Assembly (NCBI GenBank): GCA_963575745.1
Contig: CAUYUJ010018884.1
Span: 62,001-126,000 of the forward strand
DNA length: 64,000 nucleotides
Direction of reading: 5' to 3'
Source of the DNA: Prorocentrum cordatum
Taxonomy: Eukaryota; Sar; Dinophyceae; Prorocentrales; Prorocentraceae
Shown here: positions 41,216-51,965 of the stretch, piece by piece
Layout of the letters: every line of letters begins with the position of its first letter
Numbering within the stretch: the stretch's first letter is position 1
The notes under the pieces: model-generated
What the model was told of the DNA's origin: nothing
Database searches by the model: none
The model's input: only the letters and a program-made list of their open reading frames with translations
Made by a program: the position numbers and the translations under genes

Positions 41216-42407
41216 CTTTCGCCTTCAGTGGGGTACTCTCGTGGCCGCGGCTGGACGCGGCTCGACAAAAAGGGTCAGGGTGGACGTGTCCGCGCAGCCT
41301 CGACGCGCCAGGGTGCAGGGCGCCAGCGGGTGGTCGGACACGGTTACAGCACAGGTGGACCGCAAAGCAAGGCTAGGCCATGGAGGCGGGAGTACCAGGC
41401 CAGAGGACTCACTGAGTGCCAGGCTTCGCATCGCGAGAACTGGAAGAAGCAGGACGTTTGTCCTCACATAAACGCACCCTGATGTCTGGGAATGTGCCGA
41501 CACTGCGTACAACAGTCACGAGGGGGACACAGGCAAGCGACCTGGAGTAACACGTACAGTACCACATGCACCCCCATATACAATCAGATACAGGCGCATT
41601 GCGCGACAGACCAAAACATGTGGCATATAGCAGATGGAGAATCGTCTTCCTTGGAAATGAGCATGATGATGGCCCGGAATGTAAACGAATACACAATAAG
41701 CCCGATACAAGACATGTGAACCAAAACGTTTGAGATGCGTAGGGCACGTGGGACAATATGTCAACTATGGGATACTTAACACAGAAGCGAACAACATAAA
41801 AATACTATAAAGAAAACATCACGATGAAATGCGCACTGTTTTGAAATACTGGCTATGAGTCAAGCGTTTGTGTCATACCAAGATAAAGCGGGCACAGAAA
41901 GCGGCCGCCTTCCGTATCCCCGAACAGAAACAGTGGCGGACAACGGAAACCGTTAAGAGTGGAAGAGTGCGGTAGGTACCGTTCGAATTTGGTGTTCAAA
42001 CGAGTCTGCATGTGCCTCGCCCATCCGAGCAAACAACTGTACCCGAACCAAACGAAACAAAACGGAGCTAAGCTGAGAGGACATTGTGCTGACCATGCCA
42101 CTCCTGAGAAAATGCGAAGATGCCCCGAAGCATACTACTGGGCGGAGCAAGCCCTCATCCACTGGCACGCTGAACGTCCTGTCATCCGCTGCCGCACCAA
42201 AGAAGTTAGTGCCGGTTGCCTTTCACTTGCACGCTTCGTCCTGTATACTAGTTACTCCCTGGCGATCTGCCACTGGGACGTCGCATTCGCGAACGTAGCC
42301 CGTGAGATGCGAGCGTCGGATGATTCAATCATTCGGGTCGCACTTCTCCTTGATGGTGAAACTGCAATGTTGGGAGGTCGGGGCGGACTTTTTGCGTCGT
42401 CTTTCGC
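41216..42407. other. Lower-GC spacer
   Basis: Relatively AT-rich; short frames only, none recognised. Confidence 0.4.
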
Positions 42408-43440
42408 TCAACTTAAAAAATGTTGTGGTCGTAGCTGACGTTGCCGCCCACAATGCTTAATTTGAGCCCTCGGACGATACTCCCCTTCGTCATGGGGTCG
42501 GCTGTCATTTCTCCGGTGTCGCACCACAGGATGTCGTCGATTTGTTTGGTGCGGAGTTGGTATGACAGCCACCAAATGGCCGGCCATGCTGCGCTCTGAT
42601 GGACGTCGAACAAGACCCGTGGCCAAAGCCGAGAACGTGGACATGCCATCGACCACCAGCTCGGCCGGCACAGCGTAACCTCCTTCCTCCCTCAGCCTCC
42701 TGACCTCCTCAGCTGAAGCAGATTCACATACCATCTCGAGGAGCGTCAGGAGGTGCACTCGTCGGCCTTCAATTGCGCCGCAGTCTGCGAGGAGGTCTGG
42801 GCCAAAATATGATCGGCACACGAATTTGTGCGATCGGCTCACGGTTTCGAGTAATTGGCAGACTTGCTTACCAGTGCTGCGACACTTGCCCAGACGCATG
42901 TATGCGGTTTTTCTCATGTCGTAACCAGTCTCCCCCTCGCGCCTGAACGAGCCGTCGCTGAGGACGCATAGTCGACCAGCGCACTCCATCGCAGGGAGGC
43001 GATGCGCGCCTTGATCTCCTACATGGCCAGAGCGATGGAGTTGAGCTGCATCGCGTGACGGATGCGCAGCTTGTTCCTCGCCCTCTGCAGTGCGACGATG
43101 TAGACGGCAACGTGGTGTTGCGTGAGCAGAGCGCATGCTGATGCTCCGACGAGGGAGAGACACAGAGATCCCGAAGTTGACCTCCGTTCGGCACGTCGGC
43201 CTTCGCTTTGGCCAGGCCGACGTGCCTGATGGGGATCAGGGCGTCGATGTATTCATGCCGGTCGACCGTCACTGTACCGTCGGCACTGCGGTGTTGGCGG
43301 CCTCCGCAAATGGTGAAGTCGTCGCAATCACCGCTCATCTTGACGAAAAAGTTCTCGACGTTGCCGATCAGCCGGTCGACGTGCTCCTCTCGTCCAGCGA
43401 TCTGCAGATCGTCACTGCGCTTGGAGAGCGTCAGCACTAG
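42408..43440 (-). pseudogene. Ty1/copia-type RT-RNase H remnant
   Basis: On the minus strand, 43437 to ~43165 reads KRSDDLQIAGREEHVD, the DD region and downstream part of a copia-type RT. After a frame change near 43160, ALLTQHHVAVYIVALQR; after a stop (~43020) and another change, VLSDGSF (RNase H first acidic region), RSYFGPDLLAD and VVDGMSTF. The last frame (42413-42649) ends with WLSYQLRTKQIDDILWCDTG then EMTADPMTKGS, the hallmark end of copia RNase H. No integrase, gag or LTRs found; truncated at the 5' side. Confidence 0.72.
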
Positions 43441-44573
43441 CTAAGAGCCTCTGGCAACATAGACACCTGACGTTGCGCTTGACCTCCAGCTCTGGGCCCC
43501 ACCTCGTCGGCTTGGCGATGCACTCTGGTGAGCGCGTGACCCGCCTCGACAAAGCACAGCTGATGGAGAGCACCCCAAGGCTGGACAGCGCCGAGAACCG
43601 AAAACATCCGAGAACCTCGAACACCGAACCTCGAACCCGAAACGACCCCCCGAGCCCATTCCTCTAACGTTGTCCTAGCGTTCCATCAAAAGCGCGTCGC
43701 CGAGGGTAACCTCCTCTTCCTCCTGAGCCTCAGCCTCAGCCTCAGCCTCCTCCTCCTCCTCCTCCACCTCCTCCTCCGTCCCCTCCCTACCCCTCCCTAC
43801 TCCTCCCTCTCCTTCCCCTTCTTCCCCTGCTTCCTGGTGGGCGGCCCGCCTTCCCCTCATCGCCCCTGTGACCCCCTAGCAGCGCCCACGGCGCCGGGTC
43901 CTCCAAGAGGCCCTCCCACACGCTCCAGTGCACGTCCCCCAGGCAGGACCCGAGCTCAGCCGCCAGGGTGGCCGCCGCCTCCTCGGGGCCGTCTACTGTT
44001 ATCCGTCCCTCCCTCCTTCTAGCCGTCCTCCCTCCATCTCCTTTCGCATCATCGTCCTCGTCGTCCTTCCCTCCATCCCTCCGCCTCCTGCGCCTGCGCC
44101 TCCTCCACCTCCATCTCCTCCTCCTCCATCCGCCTTCCTTAGAAAAATAACTGAACTCCTCCCTGTCGCACTCCCAGACGTGTCGGCAGGGAACCTGAAG
44201 CTTGAAATCTGCAACGGTTTCAAGGATGGAGGGCGGCTCGTTTTCAACATGTGGTTCCCGCCTCACCTCCTCGCAAATTCGTCTTGCAAATTAGCAACAG
44301 CTTAAAGAAAGGATGAAGGGCGACTATTTTTCAAAATGTGTCTCTCGCCTTGGCTCCGCGAGCAATCGTCTTAAAAGCTTGCAACACTTTCAAGGACTCG
44401 TATGGTTGAAGTCCCAGGAATCGTGTTTGGTACGAGTAGGGACTGTCAGGGCGCAACAATCTCGTTGCTTCGAGGTGTCGAAATCCCAGGAGTGGCGTTC
44501 TGGTCCGGTTTGGGATCATCAGTACGTAACAGTCACTTTGATTCGCGGCGTTGACGCCTCAGGAATGGTGTTT
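43441..44573. other. Spacer with CTC-rich stretch and ~100-bp diverged repeats
   Basis: CCTCAGCCTCAG/CTC run at 43720-43790. 44200-44560 shares GGATGAAGGGCGACT, TTTTCAAAATGTG and GTCTTAAAAGCTTGCAA phrases with 10480-10820. No gene. Confidence 0.45.
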
Positions 44574-44673
44574 NNNNNNNNNNNNNNNNNNNNNNNNNNN
44601 NNNNNNNNNNNNNNNNNNNNNNNNNNNNNNNNNNNNNNNNNNNNNNNNNNNNNNNNNNNNNNNNNNNNNNNNN
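44574..44673. other. Assembly gap (100 N)
   Basis: A run of exactly 100 N, the conventional scaffold-gap size; true length unknown. Confidence 0.99.
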
Positions 44674-46073
44674 CTTGATTTTCTCGCCGAGTCACATGTC
44701 GAATGTTCGTAGATCTACAAACCTGTTGTGTGTTTCTCGTGGATTCGACGAACAAATCAATGCTGGGGGAAATCAACTTCGTAATCGATCCCCTACCCGA
44801 TCGTCGAAGCGAAAGACTGCGCGCTTGCCTGCTCCTCTGAGCCCCCCTGGCCGCGATCGCCAGGCGCCTGGTGGCGCGTATCGCGCAGCCCCGCGAGATT
44901 TCGCGCGGCCCGATCGGGGCGCTCGCCTTTTATGAACTTACGGCAAGGACCCGCCTTGTCGACATATAAGTATGTTAACCAGCGTGTTGGACAGATATCT
45001 GGTGCGCGATCGATGTGGTGCAGTCTACGTGGAACAATCCATGTGGTGCGATAGGTGCTGTGCAGTCTAGGCTGTGCGAGCCATGGTTTGCAATCTTTGT
45101 TGAACCATATCTGGTCTGCACCAACAATGCACACCGGATATGGTTCAACAGAGGTTTTCGTTGCTCTCAGGACGCTCCTCGTAATCACGGCTAGGAGTGG
45201 CTCGGAGGGTGGCGGGGTCGCCCGGTGGGCCAGGGCTACGATTTTGCAGAGGCGGCAAACCCCAACGGCGGTGCCACGGAGGTGCCGTGGAGGGATTGCT
45301 CCCACAGAAGAGCTCGGTGGACCCAACCACATGGCCCACCCCCGGCTCCTCCGGCGAGACCGTCGAGGATGTTTCCAGCGAAACGCTCCTCCTCCTCCTC
45401 CTCCTCCTCCTCCTGCTCGAGCACAATGAGAGCCTGGGGCCAGGAAGGTGTTCAAATGAGCGTCAAACTTACGAGGAGCGAAGGACATGAACCCGCTGTG
45501 AGGACATCCCGTCTGAAAGTGACAGTGGGGAAGGTCCGGGCCGGGCGAACGGGGAGGAGGGGGAGGAGGGTTGAATAGTTAACTTGGCAAACACAGGGGG
45601 GGGGGGAGGTTTGGGAGGGGGAAAAAGGGCTGTAGGCGAGGCGTATGATTATTACCACGCCAGAAGGGTTGCATACATATGGGCATGCAAGAACACGTTA
45701 TTCATATTCATGTTCTGTTTAACCATAACATTAACAAAAGCTTACATTCCTGAGTATTGCGGGAGTTTCGATTGTTTGCCGCCGTGCGTAGAGAGTAGGA
45801 GATGGTAGAGTTCCAGGGGGTATGGGGGACACATGGTCAATCTGATACGGGGGCCCGTACGGGGGCAAAGAGCATGTAATGGTGCAGTGCCCCCCTGAGA
45901 CCTCTTAGGATTTACAGCCCGCCCCCCCGCGTTTCCACCGCCATCCCCTCATTGGAATCATGGGATTGACATTTGTGGCGTCGTCATCAGTAGCGATTTT
46001 GGCTAGGCACACACAGGGTGCTTGCGCCCGCTGAACGTAGCTCTGATGCTCACAGAAACGACGGGCCTTTCGG
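44674..46073. other. Spacer with ~15-bp GTGCAATCTATGTG-like repeats
   Basis: 44995-45130 has degenerate units (GATGTGGTGCAGTCTACGTG) also seen at 57776-58075. A (CTC)n run is at 45388-45418. No gene recognised. Confidence 0.45.
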
Positions 46074-46655
46074 ATGTTTGCTGATGTGTTCGCCCCTGGC
46101 CAAGAGGAGGTGCCGCCCCGTGAGCCAGGGCCACCCGATGGCAATCGGCGGGCCGAACCCGTCGTTGCTCTGCCCAAACGTGATCCCAGGTTACTTGGCA
46201 AATTGGGCAAGATGAAACAGACCATGAACAAAACAAAAGACATGTTGAACAGGACTGCCAATGCATTGATACCTTCACTCGTGCGCTCATGTTTGGAAGC
46301 AGTATTCACGAATACGGACACAAGAACCGTGATGCGAAACCAAATTATGACAGATGTTGGATCGATCACTTTGCCTGGGAGCTCGAGCAAGAGGGACTTT
46401 CCAGACCACGTCGACAGGGCAGTGCTCTCTCATTTGCACGCTCAGGCCGTCGGCCTGCGAGATTTTATTACGTTGAAGGGCGGTGATCCGAACACACATG
46501 CAAGCATCAATATATTCGACGACGCTTCAATGATGATTGCAAAGCCTGCCAAGAACATGCAGTGCGTTGGGCCCTTGAGGGACGTGCTACAACAGAAATT
46601 CCAGATCAGAAAACGGAGGAAGGGCATGAACATGTCTATGCAAGTTCTCAATAAG
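46074..46655 (+). CDS. Hypothetical gene, candidate exon 1
   Basis: ATG at 46074; 194 codons to a possible donor at 46656 (AATAAG|GTCGCT), the frame itself stopping at 46670. The protein is basic in the middle (KMKQTMNKTKDML) and at the end (KFQIRKRRKGMNMSM); no domain recognised. A candidate intron 46656-46875 ends in CCCCAG|G and keeps the phase (phase 0) with the long frame that follows. The AG|G acceptor fits dinoflagellate introns. Moderate GC and unbiased composition suggest genuine coding. Confidence 0.45.
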
Positions 46656-46875
46656 GTCGCTCGTATCTAAAGTCGGTTGCCCATTCTAGATCATGTTTTC
46701 GTGGGAGGCTTGTTTTTTTTTTTTCGCATGTTGCAGCGGAGCTGCATCAGACGGGACATGTTTTTGGTCGCCAAGTGCGGGGATGGGGGGGGGGCACTTT
46801 TGAAACCCGTAGTGAACAATTGATGTTTCGGGGACGCCTCATCGAACATTAAACGACCAAGAAAATCACCCCCAG
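46656..46875 (+). other. Candidate phase-0 intron (220 bp)
   Basis: GTCGCT...ATCACCCCCAG|G joins the two flanking frames without a shift. Contains a T10 tract (46714-46723). The donor is weak. Confidence 0.35.
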
Positions 46876-49800
46876 GCCGGAGGATCTTGCATGGGCGACC
46901 GACTCCCCTCTGACCAACCACCCCTTCCAGAAAGTATTCGCCAGACTCCGCCCCTGAAGGTTGAAACGTTGTTCAGCGTGGACCTTGCTTACGCAGATAG
47001 CGCAGCGCAGCCAGCCACAAAGCCGCCTCGCATCCGAGGAGCGGCCGTCGTAGCCCCAGCTCAGGTGCTACCCCAAGCAAATACATCTACTGTCCGACGG
47101 CGATTGATTGATTGGTCAGTTATGTCTACGAGCGGCCCTGGCGCCAAACTTGATATCGGTGGTGAGCCCGCGGAGGCACTCGATTCCACATCATGGAAGA
47201 CCATTGTGCACGTTACAGACAACCTGAGCCTCAACCATTGCATTTTTGGCTTGGAATGTCGGAAATTCGACCGCGATCGTGGCACCACCCTCTTAGGTAT
47301 TGATTGTTGCGGACACTCGATCGTTCTTGGGTTGAAGCCGACTTACAGGAGATTGAACAACTTACCTGGAACTCTTGTTCGCTTGGGCCACATATTGGAG
47401 AATGGAAGGCGCGAGGAAAGTCTTGGCAGGGCGATCGAAGCCGAAGTGGCAGACAGTTTCCACTGCCGACTGGTTGACGCTATGCCTGCAAATTTTGAAC
47501 AATGGCGCACCGAGGCCACTAGAATACTGAAAGCGTCTCGGCCTGCATTAGACATTGACGATAAAGAGGTAGCAATGATTCTGGCGGGGGACAACGGCGA
47601 CTGGAGCCAAGACGAGGTTTACCATTGGTGCTTGAGAGGTCAGTGCCCGCTGGGGTGCAATGGAGATCGCGAGAAGAGCCTTAAGCTTGTTACTCAATGC
47701 ATCTTGACTTCGGTTGGGCGAGGGTACGTTACCCCATGAGAGTACCGATGGAAAGGGATGGAGAAAGCTTCGTCGAAGGCTTTCCGCGGGCGCAGACAGC
47801 ATCGTTTACTCGATCGGGCGTTGGGGCGCATGTACCCCAAAAGCACCGTCGATAAAGCCCGTGCGAATGTCGCTCGCGTCGGGGAGCAGGAGGCCGACTT
47901 CGCCGTCAAGAGGCAGGTCAGGGCTGGCAAGGTCACCGACGCGTTCAATAGGGGCCCGCAGGTTATGGACCTCGAGGCGGCCCAAGTCGTGAATGCGCCT
48001 GGGCAGACATTTTTGAATCAAGTTTTCAAGGCCGAGTCCGTTGCCACGGACGTTATCGATGAAAGCATTCGCACTACCCCTGCCCATGTTCCTGCGGGCA
48101 CGTGGACCGACGCCCAATGCAAAGCAATGGCTACGAACACCAATTTCTTAACTGGGAAACTTGGGAGGGACGCCGTCAACCGTTTTGCTGAGATGGTCCG
48201 TGATTTTCAATGCGACCACTGGGCATCTGCAAAGCTTCCGCTTTCGCAAAAGGCTGAAGTATGCGCTGGCTTGTTAGACAACATGGCGGATTGCTACTAT
48301 CGTGTGGTCTTCAAGTTTGAACAACCCAAGTTCATGCTGTTCGGTATCTGCAACCATGGAGTATTCGACATGGGCGTCATTCGAAACGTTTGTTGGCCTG
48401 GGGGGGGGGGGTGGGGGGGGGGCCGGGGGGGCCCTCGAAACGTTTGTTGGCCTTTACGAGACAAACGGATGGAATGCGACTGTTGTACAGATGAATACTT
48501 CACTGATGTTTGGGTTGAACGGCTGTTGGGTGCGGACGTTGTGGCTAAGCGGGCTTGGAGATCCTTATGCGGGCTTCTCACAATTTTGAAAATCAGTTCA
48601 ATACAATGCGAACAGCAGCATCTACTTGGTCAGGAACTCAGATCACAGAAACGACGAGGACGAGCACCAACAGTTGCAACTCTCAGCAAGCTCACATATG
48701 CGAAGGCTGCTCGCAAGGAGGCAGCAATCGTTTTAAGACAGGTGACGGACAAGCACTTGCCGACGCCAATGCACCGACGGAGGTTCGTGCAATCAGTGTC
48801 TAAGTTCAAGACGACGCGGACTCACAAGGCCAACCGGAAGCACGAGAAAGATGTGGTAGTCAAGAGCTTACCGAAACCGCACCAGCAGTTCAAGAAGTCA
48901 CGTGGCATCGACATGTACACCAAAGCTCACTTCCGCGATCAACCTGCTCACTTGTCCGTGCCCCAGCGCACGCGGCTGACACGGTCTGCATGGGAGGAGT
49001 TACCAACGGCGGAGAAAGCGTTCTACGAGGGGGTTGCTGATAACGAGACCCGTCAGTTCATCGGTCAGGCGAGCGAGGTTTTCACGGAGAGCGTCGACAG
49101 GCATGCCGTTGGGCGTCGTCTTCGTGGGCGTGTTGGCTCTGATTGCCACCGCGCCATGGCGAACGCGATAGAGGCGATGCAGAACGATGAGTTGTGGGAA
49201 GCTGGCACTCGGCTGCACTGCCTTGAATCTGCTTTGAAGCCGAGCTTAGTGTCAACCAACTCTCAGGCCAGCATGCGACTCGAGTGTGCCAAACTGTTTG
49301 AATTTGATCAGTTCGCACTCGCAAATCCCGCTGGCAAGATGGAGCTAGACCCAGTATGCCACATGCGGTGCGCAGGCCTCTGCAAGAAGGACCCACACTT
49401 TGAACGCATTCACGGTATGTCGCAGCGTATCTATAGATCGGTGAAACGCAAGAAGTTGCAGCTGCCTGCGTTGGTGAAGGTTGCCGTGGATCTCGCACCA
49501 GCGCCACCAGTTGTAGAGCGCCACTTTCTTTCCAGAGTCATAGGGAAGTGTGAGGTCCTCTGGCTGGTTCGCGCTGAACTTGCCACTCCAACCGCGTTCA
49601 CCGTATCGTCTGGCAGTGGCGCAGATATCATTACCACGTCCAACTTGGTTTTTCGCAGAGTTGCTAAACGAGGTTTCCTTGGCGCGGATGCCGACGGCGC
49701 TGGGGTAGGCGGGGCGCTCGACAAGCTGGGGGTCACGTGCTACTCCGTTGCCCCAGTCGAGGGCGCGAATCGGCACGAGGTCGAGGTCGCGCAGCTGGAG

Positions 49801-49905
49801 TTCGAGGCGCAGGCCCACGCCGAGGAGGTGCCGATCCACGACGTCGGCTTCTTGCCCTTCGGCCTCGGCGCGGTCAAAGGCTGCGGGGGTCAGGGGAAGG
49901 GGTAG
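46876..49905 (+). CDS. Large hypothetical protein (about 1,000 codons, one in-frame TGA)
   Basis: One reading frame from 46876 (ATG at 46891) to 49905, interrupted only by TGA at 47737-47739. Conserved-looking sequence continues on both sides of it, so it is a recent nonsense change, a recoded codon or an assembly error. Features: Cys/His pairs in ECDCCTDEYFTDVW (48466-48507), DPVCHMRCAGLCKK (49350-49391) and CLRGQCPLGC (47629-47658); basic stretches around residues 600-700. No known domain recognised. It resembles the large lineage-specific ORFs common in dinoflagellate genomes, possibly element-borne. It carries the 54-bp in-frame G-rich insertion at 48381-48434. Start at 46891 if not spliced. 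Confidence 0.55.
48381..48453 (+). repeat. G-rich 54-bp insertion bracketed by a 19-bp direct repeat inside the ORF
   Basis: TCGAAACGTTTGTTGGCCT occurs at 48381 and 48435, exactly 54 bp apart. Between them is G11-T-G10 and a CC-interrupted G run. It adds 18 codons without breaking the frame. Confidence 0.85.
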
Positions 49906-50226
49906 GGCACGGGGTGGGAGGTTGAAGTTGGTCTGATGTGAGTTGGGGAGATTGGCGCCACGTGGAGGGGTCAGCATGGGAGGGCCGAGGTAAATTCGTA
50001 GTATAAGGGAAATGTAGTATGGGGTTTACTCGAATGCACCCCCTCCCTCTTCCTTTTCCCATATATCCCACCCGGAGAAAATCGTAGATTCTGGCCGGGG
50101 AATCTCGTATATTTCGGCTGGAGAATCGGAAGGCCGCCGGGCGGCCGAAGGGGGGGGGGTTGGAGGGTTGGCATGGGGCAAGAACAACGACATGACGGTG
50201 ACGATGAGGAGGAGGAGGTGGAAGAG

Positions 50227-50291
<65 letters not shown>

Positions 50292-50357
50292 GACTCTAGA
50301 CGGGGGGGGTGAAGGAGACAGAGGGAGAGAGAGAGAGAGAGGGAGGGGGAAGGGAGA

Positions 50358-50422
<65 letters not shown>

Positions 50423-50443
50423 GGCGGGTGAGGTAGAAGATAG
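49906..50443. other. Spacer or intron with (GA)n
   Basis: (AT)4 then GA runs at ~50238-50290 and 50325-50418. May be an intron: GGTCAGG at 49889 and a pyrimidine-rich CGCCAG|G at 50543 are phase-compatible. Confidence 0.45.
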
Positions 50444-51100
50444 GTGGCGGAGGTGAGAGGAGGAACGCCATGGGGAGGAAGAGATGGACGGGAAGGAGGC
50501 TTGCTGAATGTTTCAGTTGCTTCTCTCGCCTTCGCCGCGCCAGGCGACGAGCTCGGCGTCTACGCGATCGAGGCGGCAGGTGGAGACTCTGGGGCCGACC
50601 GCAGCGGGCATGGTGAGATGGATGAGCATGGAGGGTTTCTCGAGTCTGATGCTTCGGGCCTTGAGTCGGAGGAGGCGAAGCCCCCCAAAAAAATTAAAGC
50701 TGAGCCAAAGCCGAAGCTAGTAGTAGGACCTGCAGTAGGACCTGCAGTAGAGCCCCCGCTAGTAGTAGGACCTGCAGTCTTGTCAGCAGGGCTTAAGGAC
50801 GTGTGTTTGGCCCCCAGCAATCGCGCGTCGTGCCCAGCGTGCAACGCTAAGATTGGCCTTGGCACGTTCAGGTGCACATACAGGTTGAAAGCGAGCACCT
50901 CTCTGAGAGATGAGCGATACTACCATTCAGGCTGCGTTTCGGCGTTGTTTTGCGCAGCGAACAAAGCTGCAGACCTTGCACGAGTTAGGGAGCTGATGGA
51001 TGAACCCGACATCCCAGAGGCAAAGCTGACTTTGCTTCTTGATTTTCGCAACCAGCTCGCAGAGCTGGGCGATTCGGGGGCAGCGGGCTCTGGCGGGTAG
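50444..51100 (+). CDS. Hypothetical protein with PARP-type zinc-finger-like motif
   Basis: Frame open 50444-51100; first in-frame ATG at 50618, or an exon beginning at 50544. An acidic N-terminal part, then a KKIKAEPKPK basic stretch and VVGPAVGPAVEP repeats. Then ASCPACNAKIGLG...YYHSGCV (about 50830-50940): C-x2-C followed by H-x2-C with the spacing and Arg-Tyr context of PARP-type (zf-PARP) DNA-break-binding fingers. It ends naturally in a Gly/Ser tail. Could be the 3' exon of the preceding gene. Function beyond possible DNA or protein binding is unknown. Confidence 0.5.
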   Translation: MAEVRGGTPWGGRDGREGGLLNVSVASLAFAAPGDELGVYAIEAAGGDSGADRSGHGEMDEHGGFLESDASGLESEEAKPPKKIKAEPKPKLVVGPAVGPAVEPPLVVGPAVLSAGLKDVCLAPSNRASCPACNAKIGLGTFRCTYRLKASTSLRDERYYHSGCVSALFCAANKAADLARVRELMDEPDIPEAKLTLLLDFRNQLAELGDSGAAGSGG

Positions 51101-51530
51101 AGAGCATCGCTGTCAGCATGTCGTTTTCTTGTGTGGTGTCAGCGTCTTGCCAGCGCTTGCGTGCCAGGCGTGGTGATCTCAGACTCCGTGGAACTGCTGC
51201 CCGTGCGCTTTGAAACACTTACCCTTCGTGGCAGGGTTGATTAGCATCTCCCCGAAACTCAGCGCCCTTCCCAAGGTGGCTGAACGACCTTGGACGACCC
51301 CTGAACAACCCCTGAACAACCCTGAACAACCCCTGAACAATCCCTGAACAACCCCTGAACAGCATGATCCTCGATAGGGGTCGCTTGAAACACATTCCCT
51401 GAACAACCCTGAACAACTCCTGAACAACCCCTGAACAACCCTTGAACAACCCCGACCCGTCCTGAACAACCCTTGGGGGGCCCTCAAACCCGATATGGCC
51501 TGCCGCAGTGGGCCCTTCAGGATAAACAGA
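51101..51530. repeat. CCTGAACAACC minisatellite
   Basis: Around 14 units of CCTGAACAACCC at 51298-51475, flanked by unremarkable spacer. Confidence 0.85.
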
Positions 51531-51613
51531 TTGGGCCCTTCCCCAAAATGTTCTGGGCATCGCGCCCCTGGCAGCGCTCCCCGAACAAATCGGGGAATGC
51601 TCACGCCCCCGAA

Positions 51614-51651
<38 letters not shown>

Positions 51652-51861
51652 TGTTTATACTCCCCCTTTCCCCAAAATGTTCTGGGCATCGCGTCCCTGA
51701 CGGCGCTCCCCGAACAAATCGGGGAATGCTCGCGCCCCCGAAGACGACGACGACGACGACGACAACGACGATGTTTCTACTCCCCCTCCCCCAAAATGTT
51801 CTGGGCATCGCGTCCCTGACAGCGCTCCCCGAACAAATCGGGGAATGCTCACGCCCCCGAA

Positions 51862-51892
<31 letters not shown>

Positions 51893-51965
51893 TCGACGAC
51901 GACGACGACGGCGGCGGCGGCGGCGACGACGCGGACGACGACGGCGACGACGACGACGACGCCCC
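51531..51965. repeat. ~120-bp tandem repeat ending in (GAC)n, three copies
   Basis: Units start CCCCAAAATGTTCTGGGCAT (51542, 51672, 51791), contain CCCCGAACAAATCGGGG and end in GAC runs (51615-51650, 51744-51770, 51862-51962). Confidence 0.88.
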
